The notes: generated from the sequence alone by a model not told the origin. A stretch of 64,000 nt of DNA from Oreohelix idahoensis (GCA_024509875.1 JAMPIV010011339.1:1-64000), one strand, 5' to 3'; shown: positions 22,380 through 35,599, numbered from the stretch's first letter. Numbers and translations are program-made.

Positions 22380-23035
22380 ACAAGTTTCATCATCATCATG
22401 ATCAGCACCATCATCATCAAAACCATCAGCACCATCATCATCATCATTATCACCACTATCACCATCATCACCACCATTATCATTATCATCATCAACACCA
22501 TCATCACCATCAACACCATCATCATTATCATCACCATCATCATCCTCATCACCATCACCACCACCATGATCATCATCATCATTACTACTACCATCATCAC
22601 CGTCACAATCATCATCACCACTATCACCACCATCACCATCATCATCACCACCATCATCATCATCACCATCACCACCAACATCACCATCATCATCACCTTC
22701 ATCATCATCGCCATCACCACCATCATCATCATCACCACTACCACCATCATCATCATCATCACCACCAACACTATCATACCATCACCACCACCACCATCAC
22801 TATCAATATTATTATCATCATCACCACCAAGACCACCACCACCAACACCATCATCATTATTATCATCATTACCATCATCATCACCACCACCACCACAATC
22901 ATACCACCACCACCACTACCATCATCACCACCACCACCACCATCACTATCATTATTATCATCATCATCATCACCACCATCACCATCATCATTATCATCAT
23001 CATTATCATCATCATAACCATTCACGTTTATCATT
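22380..23035. repeat. (CAT/CAC)n low-complexity tract
   Basis: About 650 bp of CAT, CAC and ATC triplets mixed with occasional ATT and ACT. The apparent poly-histidine frame is a consequence of composition. Confidence 0.95.
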
Positions 23036-23449
23036 ATTCTAAATCTATCTTCGCCATCATCGTAGCCATTCCATTCCTTACATTATCATGATTTGATTTG
23101 TATAACACTGCCCTCATTGTCATCGTCACCTTATCTTACATTTCGCCATTGTATCATTCTATTTGAGGTTGAAATGAACAATAAGGGGACGTGTTCTTCG
23201 ATGCCATCCAAATAAATCGCCCATGTCGCTAGGGTTATGATTAAGGTTATGGTTCAGTTTTAGGATTCCTAACCTCTACCCCTGTTGCGTCCCACTAGCT
23301 CAGGGTCTTTCCACGTCTACCTCGTTGTTTTCATGTATGTCTTCAGTTCTGTTCTGCTTGCTTTTTTTTTTATTTAGTCTACCTTTATGTATCTCACCGT
23401 AATGATTCAAGGACATAAAACTTCTTAATTTTAACTGAGTTAATATTAA
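23036..23449. other. No gene recognised
   Basis: Mixed sequence, slightly less AT-rich, with GGGTTATGATTAAGGTTATG near 23231. No domain-bearing frame. Confidence 0.35.
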
Positions 23450-23865
23450 CGGAGTGGCTCAGATGTATGGCGTCCGCCTCGTATTCAAGAGGTACCGGGT
23501 TCAAATCCCAGTTGAGGGATTATGATTTATTGAAATATTTTTTTCAGAACCAGTGGTCCTAATTCCGTCATACTCCTCCCTGGTCTCATGGATAGTGAGA
23601 TGGATACCTAGCCTTCTCGGACAAGAGCAAAAAATAGGAGGTACCGTGTGCAAGTTGCGCACGTTAAAAATCCCACGGCAGTTGGAAATCGTAAAGAGTA
23701 GGCTTACCAGGCCGCTGCCCTGGCAAAATTAAAATATTAGGAAACCTACCCACCACAAAATTTTTTTATAGAATGTGTGATTCCTATACATTATAAACAC
23801 ACATTGGGATTCTCGCCGGTGCTACGGAGTTCGTGCACTGCGCTGAGATCCTCTTTGTGTGGCTG
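23450..23865 (+). mobile_element. SINE-A, tRNA-related, plus-strand copy truncated at its 3' end
   Basis: tRNA-like head at 23452-23515 with box A-like GTGGCTCAGATGTATGG and a perfect box B GGGTTCAAATCCC (23497-23509). The body follows the minus-strand copy at 19190-19668 (for example TGCGCACGTTAAAAATC near 23655 and TTCGTGCACTGCGCTGAG near 23830). It ends about 80 bp before the expected tail. Confidence 0.78.
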
Positions 23866-23984
23866 TATATAGTATTACAGTTTTAGAGTCTGTTGTTTTT
23901 AAGTTTTTTTTAAAAGTGTGGTTATGTTCTAGGTATTTATATAGAGTCACGTGGTTTGGTTTTGGTTTTGGTTTTAAGAACTAT

Positions 23985-24297
23985 CTTCACTGCACACGGT
24001 CAACTTCATCAGTGCTCCGATCTCCTCCCTTAGATCAAACAAGGTGGATCTCAGCACAGTGCACGAACTGGGTAGCACCGGCGAGAATCCCAATGTGTGT
24101 ATTTAGGAATCACACATTATATAAATATATTTGGCGGGTAAGTTTATAATTTTTTAAAATTTTGATAAGGCAGCGGTTATATGCCTACTCTTTACGATTT
24201 CCGACTTGCACACGGGACCTCCTATTGTTTTCGCCCTTGTCCGAGAACGCTAGACATCTGATCTCAATACCCATGAGACCAAGGGGGAGTATGACAT
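23985..24297 (-). mobile_element. SINE-A, 5'-truncated copy without tRNA head
   Basis: The minus strand matches the SINE-A body from about the GTCATACTCCCCC block to the ACACGGTCAACT block; the head is missing. It forms an inverted pair with the copy at 23450-23865, spacer about 120 bp, and its right edge joins a LINE RT fragment directly. Confidence 0.72.
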
Positions 24298-24905
24298 CAT
24301 TGCTTTGTTCATTCTGTTATTGATGTCTTTGCTTGCTCCGCCGTCTGGTGTTACTATGCATCCTAGGTATGTGAATGTGTCTGTCTGTTCCAGTTTCTGA
24401 TTCCTTACTGTTATGGGCTCAGGGTTGCCCACATTGAGCGTCATGACCTCTGTCTTCTTTAGATTGATGTTTAGACCCACCTGCTGGCTATACTTATTAC
24501 GTTTATCCGTTTTTTTAATGTGTTGATGAGAATGTGCGAGTAGTGCAATGTCATCTGCATATTCCAAATCTTCCAATGTAGAAAATGTAGTCCATCTTAT
24601 TCCTCTTGGACTGCCCTATGTTGTCTGATGCATCACCCAATCTATGACTGTTAAAAATAGAGTGGTTGATAAGGGGCATCCCTGTCGTACTCTTGTCTTC
24701 ACCTCAAAAGTTAGGTTGCTCTGCCCATCGCTACATGTAATGTTGTCATAGAGGCTTTTTATGATTGACACTATGCAGCTTGGAATTCCATAAGCCCTCA
24801 GTATTTTCCGTAAACTGTCCCTATGTATCCTGTCAAAAGCCTTTTCAAAATCAACGAAATTAATGTACAGCTGTCTTTGCCATTCTGAGCACTGCTCTAT
24901 AATGT
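24298..24905 (-). pseudogene. LINE reverse transcriptase core fragment
   Basis: On the minus strand the sequence gives INFVDFEKAFDRIHRDSLRK (near 24870-24810), then VRQGCPLS (near 24690), a break, and LEYADDIALLAH (near 24560), with TYLGCIVTPDGG (near 24370) downstream. These are RT motifs A, B', C and the downstream block with both catalytic sites intact. One frameshift and stop lie near 24625. It may be the core of family F4, whose C-termini are seen at 2029 and 59815, but no overlap proves it. The 3' side is cut by SINE-A. Confidence 0.8.
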
Positions 24906-25120
24906 TCCTGAGTAGCTATAACATATACTGGCCCCCAAAAACTGGCGTACTGGTCCTGAATACTGACCTCTCGCCCTTGGGTAATAAAAGAATGAAGAGA
25001 AGAAATCAAATGTTTCTGATAAGGCATAATGAACAAATGTAAAATTATGAAACTAGAGAAGCACACAAAATATAGTAGTCACGAAACGAAAACAGGGTAG
25101 CAGCAATGATAGAGTATAGT
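24906..25120. other. No gene recognised
   Basis: Short spacer between two retroelement fragments. Confidence 0.35.
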
Positions 25121-25403
25121 ATAAGTAAATAAATTAAGGCTGCTGTAAAACTGGTAAGGAATATAAGTATTTTGGCAGACAGGTTTCGTGAGCACTTGAA
25201 TGACATCTATCATGGCAAACATTTACCAGTGGCCCTTCATTTCAATAGGCCTGACCATTCAGGTAATTCCGATATTCATGTGACTGCTCTCCTTTCATGT
25301 GTCGGTGATGACTGAACTCGCTTTTCGTTGGAGAATCGTCTTATTTTTCAAATGGGCGTTTTATCTTCTGATGGGCTTAATGTGCAACATCATTTTGCAT
25401 AAA

Positions 25404-25851
25404 TTCTGGTAGCTTTTCTCTCTTTTTCATTCTTCTTTATTCGTTGTTTTTTCAATCTATCTTCTTGTGTTTTTGTTTTGGTTCGTTTCGTATCCTTTTG
25501 TATTTTTTATTATTGTCGCTATCTTATACGTCATTTCCTTGGAGATTTCTTGGACAGAGTACTTACGGTCTTCTATTCCAAGCATTTTCGGATCTAGCTA
25601 AGCGAACTTTTACTTGTTCCGAAGTTTTGTTCATTCTTCTTTTTTTCGTTTTTTGATTATTTACTGTCTTGTTTTGGTATTTCTTTTAGGTTTTACGATT
25701 TTCTTGCATTATTATTGTTCTTTTTTAGCTCATCACTGTGGGTGTTTACTTTTTTCCATCTGCTTGTATCGCTCATTTAGTGAATGTTTCTTATCATCGT
25801 ATGTTTTTGTAGTACCTATATGTAATTCTTGTCTTTGTCACCTATTTGTGG
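25404..25851. other. T-rich 3' UTR of the Penelope-like remnant
   Basis: Strongly T-rich plus strand with no coding potential, between the endonuclease stop and the ribozyme-like motif. Confidence 0.5.
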
Positions 25852-25880
25852 CTGACGAAGGGTAAAACCCGAAACGTCCC
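25852..25880 (+). ncRNA. Hammerhead-ribozyme-like motif
   Basis: CTGACGA (25852-25858), a short GGG/CCC stem with a TAAAA loop, GAAA (25871-25874), then CGTC (25875-25878), where cleavage would follow GTC. Stem III would be a single C-G pair, as in minimal hammerheads. The flanking GG/CC pair offers only a short stem I, so activity is doubtful. Confidence 0.35.
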
Positions 25881-25982
25881 TTGTTTCATGTGAACCGTTA
25901 TTTGTAAAACTGATGCCATACCGTTTTGTTGGTTTATATACTTATATTCCTTACCAGTTTTACAGCAGCCTTAATTTATTTA

Positions 25983-27078
<1,096 letters not shown>

Positions 27079-27279
27079 ATGAATGAATACACGAGCATAT
27101 ACACACGCATCATGACATCATCAACTGAGTGTATGATGTGTTCATTCGATACAACGACTCACTTGTCAATCAGAGAACAGTGTTTCTCCCCCTGTCCTCC
27201 CAACAAATCAAATTGGCCCGGGCAAATAATATTAGTCCCACAGACAAGGAAGTGTCGAAGACAAATGTCCATCTAAGCC
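27079..27279. other. No gene recognised
   Basis: Short spacer, possibly the upstream part of the LTR-element 3' end next to it. Confidence 0.3.
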
Positions 27280-27460
27280 CAACTTGTTACCGGACCACCA
27301 GTCTCATTACGATTCTCTGATCGAACTGACCAGCCTTGCTACAAGGAACTAACCGACGGTGGAAGGTGAATCTAAGACGAAGGAGTTAAAGGTCACGGAA
27401 AATACCCTTAAGGATGAGATTCCGCGTCATTAGAGGGGGGCTTGTGTCAGACGGCGGAAG
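27280..27460 (+). mobile_element. Candidate LTR-retrotransposon 3' end with polypurine tract
   Basis: A short frame with one internal stop ends in TAG (27431), followed at once by AGAGGGGGGC and then TGTGTCAG, the order coding end, polypurine tract, LTR start with TG. No RT or integrase is present and I cannot define the LTR end, so the call is tentative. Confidence 0.35.
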
Positions 27461-28229
27461 TAGTCTAACGTAGACTAGAAGTAGCAGGCGCCGCTATAAC
27501 AGAATATTTCAGGGAAATTTAGGGACGGAAACAGAGTAAATGAAGACAATTAAGACATGGCGAAGTATGTAGATTACTAGAGAGATATCACGGAACGAAT
27601 GTTGAAGTCTAGTTTTCAGTACTAGTACTGGCCTTTCTTAAAATAACTAGCAGGTTAATGAGCTAGAATTTCGCTGAGCTAAGAACATTTTGGGGGATAT
27701 CAGTATTATAGATCAGACCTTTCCTAGTAAGGCACATACAATTTATTTTCGTTCATCCCCCCATTAAAAATGTCGGCATTACTACACTGTTTTCTATTTT
27801 GATATGTCAAGGAAAGATATAAATACTTACGTAGTTACCGTTACTTTCTTTGCATGGCGTGAAATGTTGCAGGAAGAACCAATTTGTTTCTTTAATTGTG
27901 ATGTGTATCCTTGGCCTTGGTCATACGGTTTTTTTCTTCATAATTACACCTGTTAATTTTCTAAAGTGTCCCATCCGCTCGTAACAAATTCCAACTTGCA
28001 ATCTTTTCATGGTTAATTTTCGTTACATTATGGAAAAGCCGCGCATTACGGCCTGGAAAGTACATTGCACGTCTCTTGAAATAACGCGCACTTCTTCTCA
28101 TCTGTTTATGGCGCGGGCGTTTATTGAACTATTCATTGCGTGCGTGTTTGCATTTTTTTGTTTGTTACTAAAGTTCTGGAATTTTCCTCATTTATATAAA
28201 GCATTTCCAACAAGAAACGATAGAAAGAA
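27461..28229. other. No gene recognised; may include an LTR
   Basis: Mixed AT-rich sequence. If the 27443 LTR start is real, part of this is LTR sequence. Confidence 0.3.
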
Positions 28230-29688
28230 AACCGGAATGATTACAAAGGCGAAGAAATGGCATGAACTGTGGACGACGATTTATAGATCATGGAACATTA
28301 GGAGTATAAACGGGAAAGAAGAGCTGGCGGAGGAGACGAGGAAAGCAAAATTATAAATCCTAGCTCTGACGGAAACGAAAAAAAGGGACAAGAAGTTATG
28401 GATCTTGACGGCGACTTGACTTTGACATTTCCGATTCCCTAGGTTACGAGTTTTCACTTTTTTCCCCTTGTGTCAGGTAGTGAAAGATAAATATCTTTTT
28501 CAATTGCGTTGTATCTCCATACATAATGTTGGTGATGGAGGGGTTTGGTGGTAGCAATTTCTTCCGCAGGTCTGCTAGTGCCAGGCATCCCAGGAGGACG
28601 GCAACGTACTGCTCTACAGTGGAGTCCCCACATCTGAAAGAGCTAAATGGTGTGTGGGTTGTATTGTGACTAAAAACAAAACTGATAAATTTAAAGGATA
28701 TAAGTTTGTATCGTAGCGCACTATGGTGCTAAAGCTAAAAGAAGGAGAACCCATTGTCAACCTTGACATTGTGTATGGGCCAAATAAAGATGAGCGAGCA
28801 GGAGTCAAAGAAGAATTCTTCGGGCTGCTTCAAAAGACGACTGCTTGGATGAAACTATCCTGCTTTGAGATTTCAATGCCAGAGTTGGAAAGGACAATGG
28901 TAGATGGGGCAGAGTTATTGGAAGGTATGGAGAAGATACACTACATGACTACGGATACGACTCCTTAGATTCTGCACGGAGCGAAACCTGTCATTGAACA
29001 CAAAGTTCCCCATAAGCTCATACATACATAAACCAGATATGAGCCAAAAATGAGAAATTAATCATCGACAATGCCATTATTATGAATGGCTCATTCAAGT
29101 ATTTACTGGATGCTAGAGTCTGGAGAGGGCCAGAGATTGGAAGTGATCACTAGTTGCTGACAAATAAAAGAACAACTGAATGATTTGCTCGGCCTAGGCA
29201 TTGCCCACCATCACGCAAGAAACTAAGTAATCGTGCAGGGCAGATGAGCATTAAGACCTAAAAGCTAAGAGAGCCAGAAGTTAAGACCAGCTATAAGGGC
29301 CTTATTGCTACAGCAGTGAGAAACATAGAAGAATGACCTGCTAACCTAGAAATCCTCTGTTTAAATTCAAAGACATCATAAAAGCAGCTGCAGCAGAAGC
29401 ATGTGGTGAAATCTGACTTGGGAAGAAGGGAAAGAGGACACCGTGGCGAACAGAAGAAATCAAAGAGATAATAAGAGAAAACAAAAATGTATGGAAACAA
29501 TACTTAGAAGCTGATAACACAGCAGTAAAAACAGAGGAATGCAGAGAATATGTGATACTCAGAACCAAAGCTAACAATAAGATGCTAACAGCAAACTAGA
29601 AATCCTGGGGAGAATTTGGAGAAAAGCTTGAAACAGATGCTCAAGAATACAAGAGATAGTTCTACAAGACCCTAAAGAAGATGAGTGT
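28230..29688 (+). pseudogene. LINE family F2, endonuclease region and linker, degenerate
   Basis: An endonuclease start with WNIRSINGKEEL (near 28290) and ILALTETKK (near 28360) is followed by scrambled sequence. Then come TDKFKGYKFV-like sequence near 28685, LKEGEPIVNLDIVYGPNKDE (28735-28795), a frameshifted LGDFNARVGKDN equivalent near 28860-28900, and GPEIGSDH (near 29128) with the SDH catalytic box. A linker runs to 29688 and the RT is missing. Many shifts and stops. Its 29118-29472 part is the source of the patch in F1 copy A. It is cut by the LTR-like sequence at 29689. Confidence 0.7.
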
Positions 29689-29903
29689 CACGAGTGGGTT
29701 ATGTAAGTGTCTGTCTGTGACCAGAGCCAAGGTCTGGGTGATGTCAGAGACAAGACAAAAGAGTCTGAGAGAGATCTGAGGTGATAGATAAGAGATTCTG
29801 TTGATGGTGGATGATGTGACTTATAGTTATCGAGGGTGAGAACATAACATGACTCTCCCCTCGCCACTCGGTGACCTTTTGTTCAACTATTGTCACACCG
29901 CCT
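29689..29903 (-). mobile_element. Candidate LTR of a Ty3/gypsy-like element
   Basis: On the minus strand a 215-bp segment starts TGTGACAAT and ends CTCGTGACA (TG..CA), preceded by the purine-rich GAGTAGGAGGCGG. That is the order polypurine tract then 3' LTR. With gag at 35599 on the same strand this would give an element of about 6 kb, a normal size. No second copy of this LTR is visible, so the link is inference. Confidence 0.4.
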
Positions 29904-32900
29904 CCTACTCAATTTAGAGGTAAGGTTTTTATACACTAAGGTGTATCCACACACAACAATACAGTACAAGTGAATAGTACAGATCCAGTGAGGAAAGTAA
30001 AAGAAATCTGATCCGGTTAAATAAATATATATCTTTTATTGAAACAACACCTAAATAGCTGCTGGAAAAAATGAATAACATAAATATCAATCACGGCATA
30101 AAATACAGATGGAATAAAATTACAATGCAGGTCTCTAAGAACGAGACACCAAAATTATAAACACTCCAGAGACAGGTAGTATACAAAAAAATATGTACCA
30201 CAGGAAAAATCAAATAAAGGTTATCCGTTCCCACAAGTATGGGGTTGTACTTTAAATTTAATAATCCGTGGTTGGAACAGAACCTTGAATACATCAGTCT
30301 CAGTTATGCCTACAGTACACACTAAGCCTGCTGACTTGTCCCTGTCAGACTTTGCTCACGAACTACACTAACCAGTCTAGTACACATTTTCAGATAAATC
30401 TACCCTAATTGATAGTGCACTCTTTTCCCCCAACTCCCTCTTTGTTGGCACACGAGATTTACTCCACAGGGATCACTGCTGACCACTTATTATATAATAC
30501 CCTCTCTTTTCCAGTGCAATGGCTAACAAATCCTTAGAAGAAATGCACCCAGCTGTAAATCCGGGCAGTTGCTGGGTGAACCACTCAATTAATTTATATG
30601 CTAAACTAATCAACATCTGGATTGGGCCCACTCTTTGGTGCAGCCCTCAAACAAGAATGAACGAGGTGGCTTTATGAACACTGAAGCCACAGGAGCAGGG
30701 CGCTCCTCTTGATTTTCCGAAGAAATGCTATTTCTCACTCACGGTAAAACACCGATGACCCGTAACAGGGTGATGAACTGGGCACGCCTATCTCTACTTG
30801 CAACCCAGCTATAAAGGGGTTGTTGCCTGGAGCGACCTTCCACTGATGACAAAGTCTCCACAGAAGGCGTTAACCACAGAAGGCGACGTCCGGCCTACGG
30901 CTCAGTTGACTGCCGGAGATGGCCGACGTATGCTGTAATGAAAACATAGACAAATCGCATAACATTTTGCTAAATAAGAATCGTCAAACATTACAACACA
31001 GCACAACAATAAACAAAGACAATAAATTACAGGTAATCATACTGCCCTTCCCCTCCCACTGGTGGTCAAGGCATACCTTAGCTGCAGTTCATCTTACTCT
31101 CCCCTTCCTACTGTCAGCCCACACACCGCTCAGTGCTGGCCGGCTCACTATAGCATTTGCGTAATAACACGCAATCCAGCGTCTTAACGTTTCGGATAGT
31201 TCGGCTTGTTTATAAAACTGCTCGCCCCTCCCCTTTTCTCTATCTGCGAGACGTGACCTTAAAATCAGTCTGGTCATAATTGACAAGGCCATCAACCTTG
31301 TCGCATAGGCGTTCGACAATTTAATAATTACATACCACATATAACAACCATAGAAATATTATACATGAATTTTAACCAATCAATTAATGTACTGTTGCTT
31401 ACAAATTATCAAATTACATAGTGTGGAAAAGAATTATATTACACGAGTCCGCCACTGCGGTCAAAAAAATTACATTTATTCAGGTTAAACTGATTGTGGG
31501 TTAAAATTTCCTGAGTTATCCATAGATCAGGGGACTCTGTTTACACTTTTCATGCCCTACGTCAGGCATAATGTAACATAACCATGAGGCTCTTATCATA
31601 TAAATTGTAGCACGCTCCCCAAACCAACTGGCTATAGCTTAGGTGGCGCGTTAAATGATTGCATTAATTACCACACTAGTAAAAATCCTTTACGAAGAAG
31701 TACTCTGTCCATTATAAAGCCATAGCAAAAATTACTTATAATATTACCGTTTACAAATTCGCTTACCGAACAAAGGTCAGAATATCCCACTACTCACAAG
31801 CGGGCAGACTGTCTAATTTTGCTGTTTCCCAGGCAAGGATTTCCAAGACTGAAGCAATTTACGGGCAGACAAGGACATCTTATATACTACCATCTTCGGT
31901 CGCAGGTGTTCTCCCAGTCATGAACACGTGCACAGAGCAACAAAGACACGTAATACTGGACCAGAACTTTCTTTAAAAGACGCAACTACCAAAAGATTTT
32001 ACGTAACGGTTGACGGCCGTCTCCGCTGAAATCGAAAAACAAGGACACCTGCGCACCCTGTGCCGCTAGAACCATCGTAAGACTAACGTAATAGGAACTC
32101 TAGGAAACATGAAAACGATGACCGTCTCCGTTTGTCAAAGACCGAGACACGAATCACCGCATAAGTTTCTACGTAACGTGATGTCATTCAATAGGACTAC
32201 TGAGACAGGTTTCCTGGAAGAAAATACACTCAAAAGACCAAGCCGCCTCTATAGAAATGCAAGAGGGGTACTCACGTGGACAGTGAATCGTTGTTTTTCA
32301 AAAGAAAGCAGAAAAGGATTACCGCTCGTGCTCAAACATGGTTTACGAGCGGCGAAGATTTTCTCCCACTGGTCCGATGCCAGGTGCTCTTATGCATCCC
32401 TACGTCAATTGTTGTTGGCCCAATGAACACGAAATCAAAGAGCAAAGCCACTCTGCAGGGTGGGTGTCTGACCGAGTAATAATGAAGTTTTACAGCCCCG
32501 TAGAACCACATGAAAAGAACAGAACACAGAGAGCCGGTGACTCTAGAAAAAACGAAGGTGGCTGGTTGGAAAATAGGGAGTAACAGCCATTTCGCCACAT
32601 TACTCCGCCCTTTTGAGTTCGTGCCTCACGGACTAATAGCTGTACTTTGATTTTCCACATTCGTCCCTATCCAACCTGCACAAATCCCTGTGAACACTAA
32701 AATTTAGGGTCACAAATTTTGTTTACCATATGGCGACCGCAACACAAATTACAGCAGCTCTTCACTCTTCCTTTTCGACGTCGCCTGAACTGTCTCCTCG
32801 GTTCATGACTTTTCCTGACAGCACGACTGTTAACAGTGCGCGGGCACTCGGGTCACCGTTTTTATTACGCCCAGGTTGACCTAATTCGCGCGGCCTGTCT

Positions 32901-34182
32901 TCGTATGGAACTGCCGTGCGCGTTTGAAACCGGTCACGCCTGGTTTTCTGCAAACCACGCGTGAGCGGGTCGCTATTGTTTTGCATAGACGCAATAATCA
33001 GTGGCGTTTCTTATCGAAACGCAGTGGGGGTTTGGCCCCTCAGAGATTTGTTTTCTCCCAAGTTGTTTTTAGGCCCCAATCGGCCAGTAAGGCTATCTAC
33101 GGTTAAGAAATCAGAATGAGGGGATCTTCCCTCGTCAAAATTCTGTGGCCTTGGGTTATCGGGCCCCGAAGAAAAAGCAGATAGAGATTGACAAGATACA
33201 GACTTACAAGAAAGGGCTGCTACCGGTTTGAGGCGCCTCTATGGTCTACTCTCACGCTGGGGATAGGTCTCGCGTCTAATCTCTGACCAGTGCCATCCCA
33301 TGGGTGGCCTAACTCTTCTCTTATATTACCAACACCAGATTCGGCTGGGGTAATATCTTCCTCGGTAGACCATTGCTGTTATTAAACAATTTCGTGCCCT
33401 CCGATACACTAAGGTGATGCCTAGAGATTTCTACTTTCTCTCCCGTCACATCAGGGGTTCTCAATGGGTTGCGCCTGACCTCAGCGACTTCCGCCTCAGC
33501 TTAAATGTAGGGTGTATCTGGATGTACTTTCTCGCTTCTAAACCCTTTCGCGAGGTTTACATTCCGAAAGCGAGATATTCGGATGGTGGGGTCCAACTCC
33601 GTTTATAGGCGGACGGTCGCTCAGACCACTGTCCTCTTCATTACAAGGAAAGTGCCGGTCGTATGGAGCTCCAGGGCTATTTTTAAACATATTTCCGCTC
33701 AGTTAGCGGTCTTCTGCCCTATGAAGAGAGCGCTGGTCGGTTACATACGTAATGCCGCTCTTGTCAGCATTGCCCTCAATTGAAGGAGTCAATGCCATCG
33801 GGTGCCTATTACACGACAACAAAGAAGGTACTTCCAATATTATAGGCGTCCCCACTGCTTTGCCATCTCGCTGAACAGGGCTCTCAATGGGATACGCCTC
33901 TGCACATACAACGTCGCTGCCAGTCGGGGTCTCCAACCCATCATTCGGCAGACAGCTCTTTTAGTGCTCACTCTCAGCACCGTGATTTAGGGACTCTTCC
34001 CTTTCACTCGTTTGGCCTGTTGTGGGCCTCTTAGCGTTAGCAAGGATCGGCGCGGGTGGGGTTCATAGAACCACATAAGGGCTCCCAAATATGCAATCAT
34101 AGGCGGGCCGGGTCATAACTGCGGCCTTAATCGTGCCACACACAAATTTGCTCTTAACCTCAATGTTCGCAATGAGGATGCG
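29904..34182. other. No gene recognised; probable interior of a decayed LTR element
   Basis: I could not find reverse transcriptase, RNase H or integrase motifs on either strand. 33000-34000 is less AT-rich than its surroundings and has short minus-strand frames between the protease-like segment and where an RT would lie. 32463-32597 is a 135-bp repeat listed separately. Confidence 0.35.
32463..32597. repeat. 135-bp interspersed repeat, copy 1
   Basis: Begins GTGTCTGACCGAGTAATAAT and ends TAACAGCCATTTCGCCACA. A copy with few differences lies at 38941-39077 in the same orientation. It has no tRNA head and no coding frame. Confidence 0.85.
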
Positions 34183-34407
34183 TCAAGACGTATCTCCCCT
34201 CAAAACACTACAAATGTCGAATTTTCCCCTTGTCATTTGCCCAGGCTTGACGAGATGTTGGGCCACTACATACGGGAAAGTAAGACCGCTGTCAAACAAG
34301 CACTGCGTGAAAGTTCCATTCACTTCCGCAGGCCCACTGTTAGAAAACAATGCCTCTGACACTATAGGCTCCCATGTGTTGCCTTTATTCACGCGCGTTG
34401 GTCGCAA
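34183..34407 (-). pseudogene. Retrotransposon aspartic-protease-like segment
   Basis: A 74-residue frame contains PAEVNGTFTQCLFDSG, resembling the D-T/S-G active site of a retropepsin after a beta strand. It lies about 400 bp after the gag segment on the same strand, as in Ty3/gypsy elements. The context is decayed. Confidence 0.5.
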
Positions 34408-34810
34408 ACACCCACGTGCTGCTGGGCAGGTCTATTAGTACAACGGCTTGTCCAATAGGACGCAACTCGACAATATCTACGCCACCTATCATTCTCCACC
34501 CTGTTTCTAGCGGGGTCATGGGAGGTCGATCCCTGCGATCTGTTATGAGGCTGGGGTCTCGTGTTATGAGAAGTTAAAGAATGGGGCTCCTTGCGAGAAA
34601 GCCCTGGCTGCTGTTTAGCAGGAGAAGAAGAAGACGAATAAGAGGAGGAAGCTACATTTTATGGGGTTGGCATGTCAGGTGACCTGCGTTTTTTCCCCGT
34701 TGTTTCGGCAAGAACGTTTTGGTCCCGTTCTGCGTAAATAATTATTTGGTCCAGTTGCTGAGCCCAGTACTCGGCCAGGAATTCTACGCTAGTCTAGAAA
34801 TCTACGCATA
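34408..34810. other. Gag-to-protease interval, no frame
   Basis: Stop-rich on both strands. A zinc knuckle would be expected here in an intact element, but I do not see one. Confidence 0.35.
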
Positions 34811-35599
34811 TCAGGAGCCATGGTTGCTCTCAATTGCTCTGCCATCACGAGTTCTTTCAATCCTTCGAAATTTTTCGGCAGCCCAACCAATTCTCCATTT
34901 GTCGAGATAACTCTCTACCCTGGTCTCAAACTGAGGAAATGACTCTTTTTTCAATTTTACTCTCTCGGAACAAAGTTTGGAACTTGCGAGGCGTCCATTC
35001 GAAACGCTGCAGCAAGGCATTCCTGAGGATGTCAAAGATCTGGTCTTCAGCCCCCAGTTTCTATACACTTCTTAAGCTGGTCCTTTTCGTGACTGAAACA
35101 ACTTCAGGGACCACTTACTTACATCTAACCCATACGCTGTAGTCATCCTCTCAAATTTCTCCAGGAAAACATCAATTTTCTCATTTTCACTAGGGAACGA
35201 GTCAAAAGGGAAATTCATGGCGGCAAAATGAGTGACCGAACTTCCTGAGTGGTCTGCAGCCACTGATCGAGGAGACTCGCCATTAGCCGAACTACTATCC
35301 GAGGATCTGTTCTGTAGTTCCAGCATTCGTAGAGCCTAATTATATCTTGTTCCTTAGCCGCCCTCTATCTGTCCTCCGCCTCTATCCTCCTCATTTCTAA
35401 CTTCCCCGAAATCCGCAATTTTTCAACTCGGCCTGCCTGTCTTTTTCCTTTCCTGCCCCTGTCTGTCTTTTTCCTCTTTCTGCGCCTGTGAGTATTTCTC
35501 CATCTCACTCTTCATGTATGCTATAGTCTCAGCCTCATCCAAGCCCATATCTTTAGCCGTCTCTTTCACGTCTGCACGGAACTTGGCTAACTCGGCCAT
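34811..35599 (-). pseudogene. Ty3/gypsy-like gag, broken
   Basis: The start is the ATG at 35599 (MAELAKFRADVKET), with a charged K/E/R/Q-rich N-terminus that stops near 35430. The capsid-like part follows at 35326-35072 (FLEKFERMTTAYG, SKWSLKL). It ends at a stop and is continued at 35068-34811 by ESFPQFETRVESYLDKW, a signature of gypsy gag proteins in animals. Gag packages element RNA. The frame has at least two stops. The Tc1 copy at 35939 sits in its 5' leader. Confidence 0.7.

Noticed and set aside
20684..23017. 777-residue frame with 12-residue repeats and a histidine-rich tail as a structural protein gene
   Set aside because: It is explained by a 36-bp satellite plus a CAT/CAC microsatellite. 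Minus-strand frames over the satellite are equally open, and there is no signal peptide, domain or promoter.
23452..23515. Functional tRNA gene
   Set aside because: Boxes A and B are present but the acceptor stem does not close, and the sequence continues into a repeated SINE body seen elsewhere.
27079..27330. Host gene exon suggested by short overlapping frames
   Set aside because: Frames are short, in different phases and without motif; a decayed LTR-element end explains them better.
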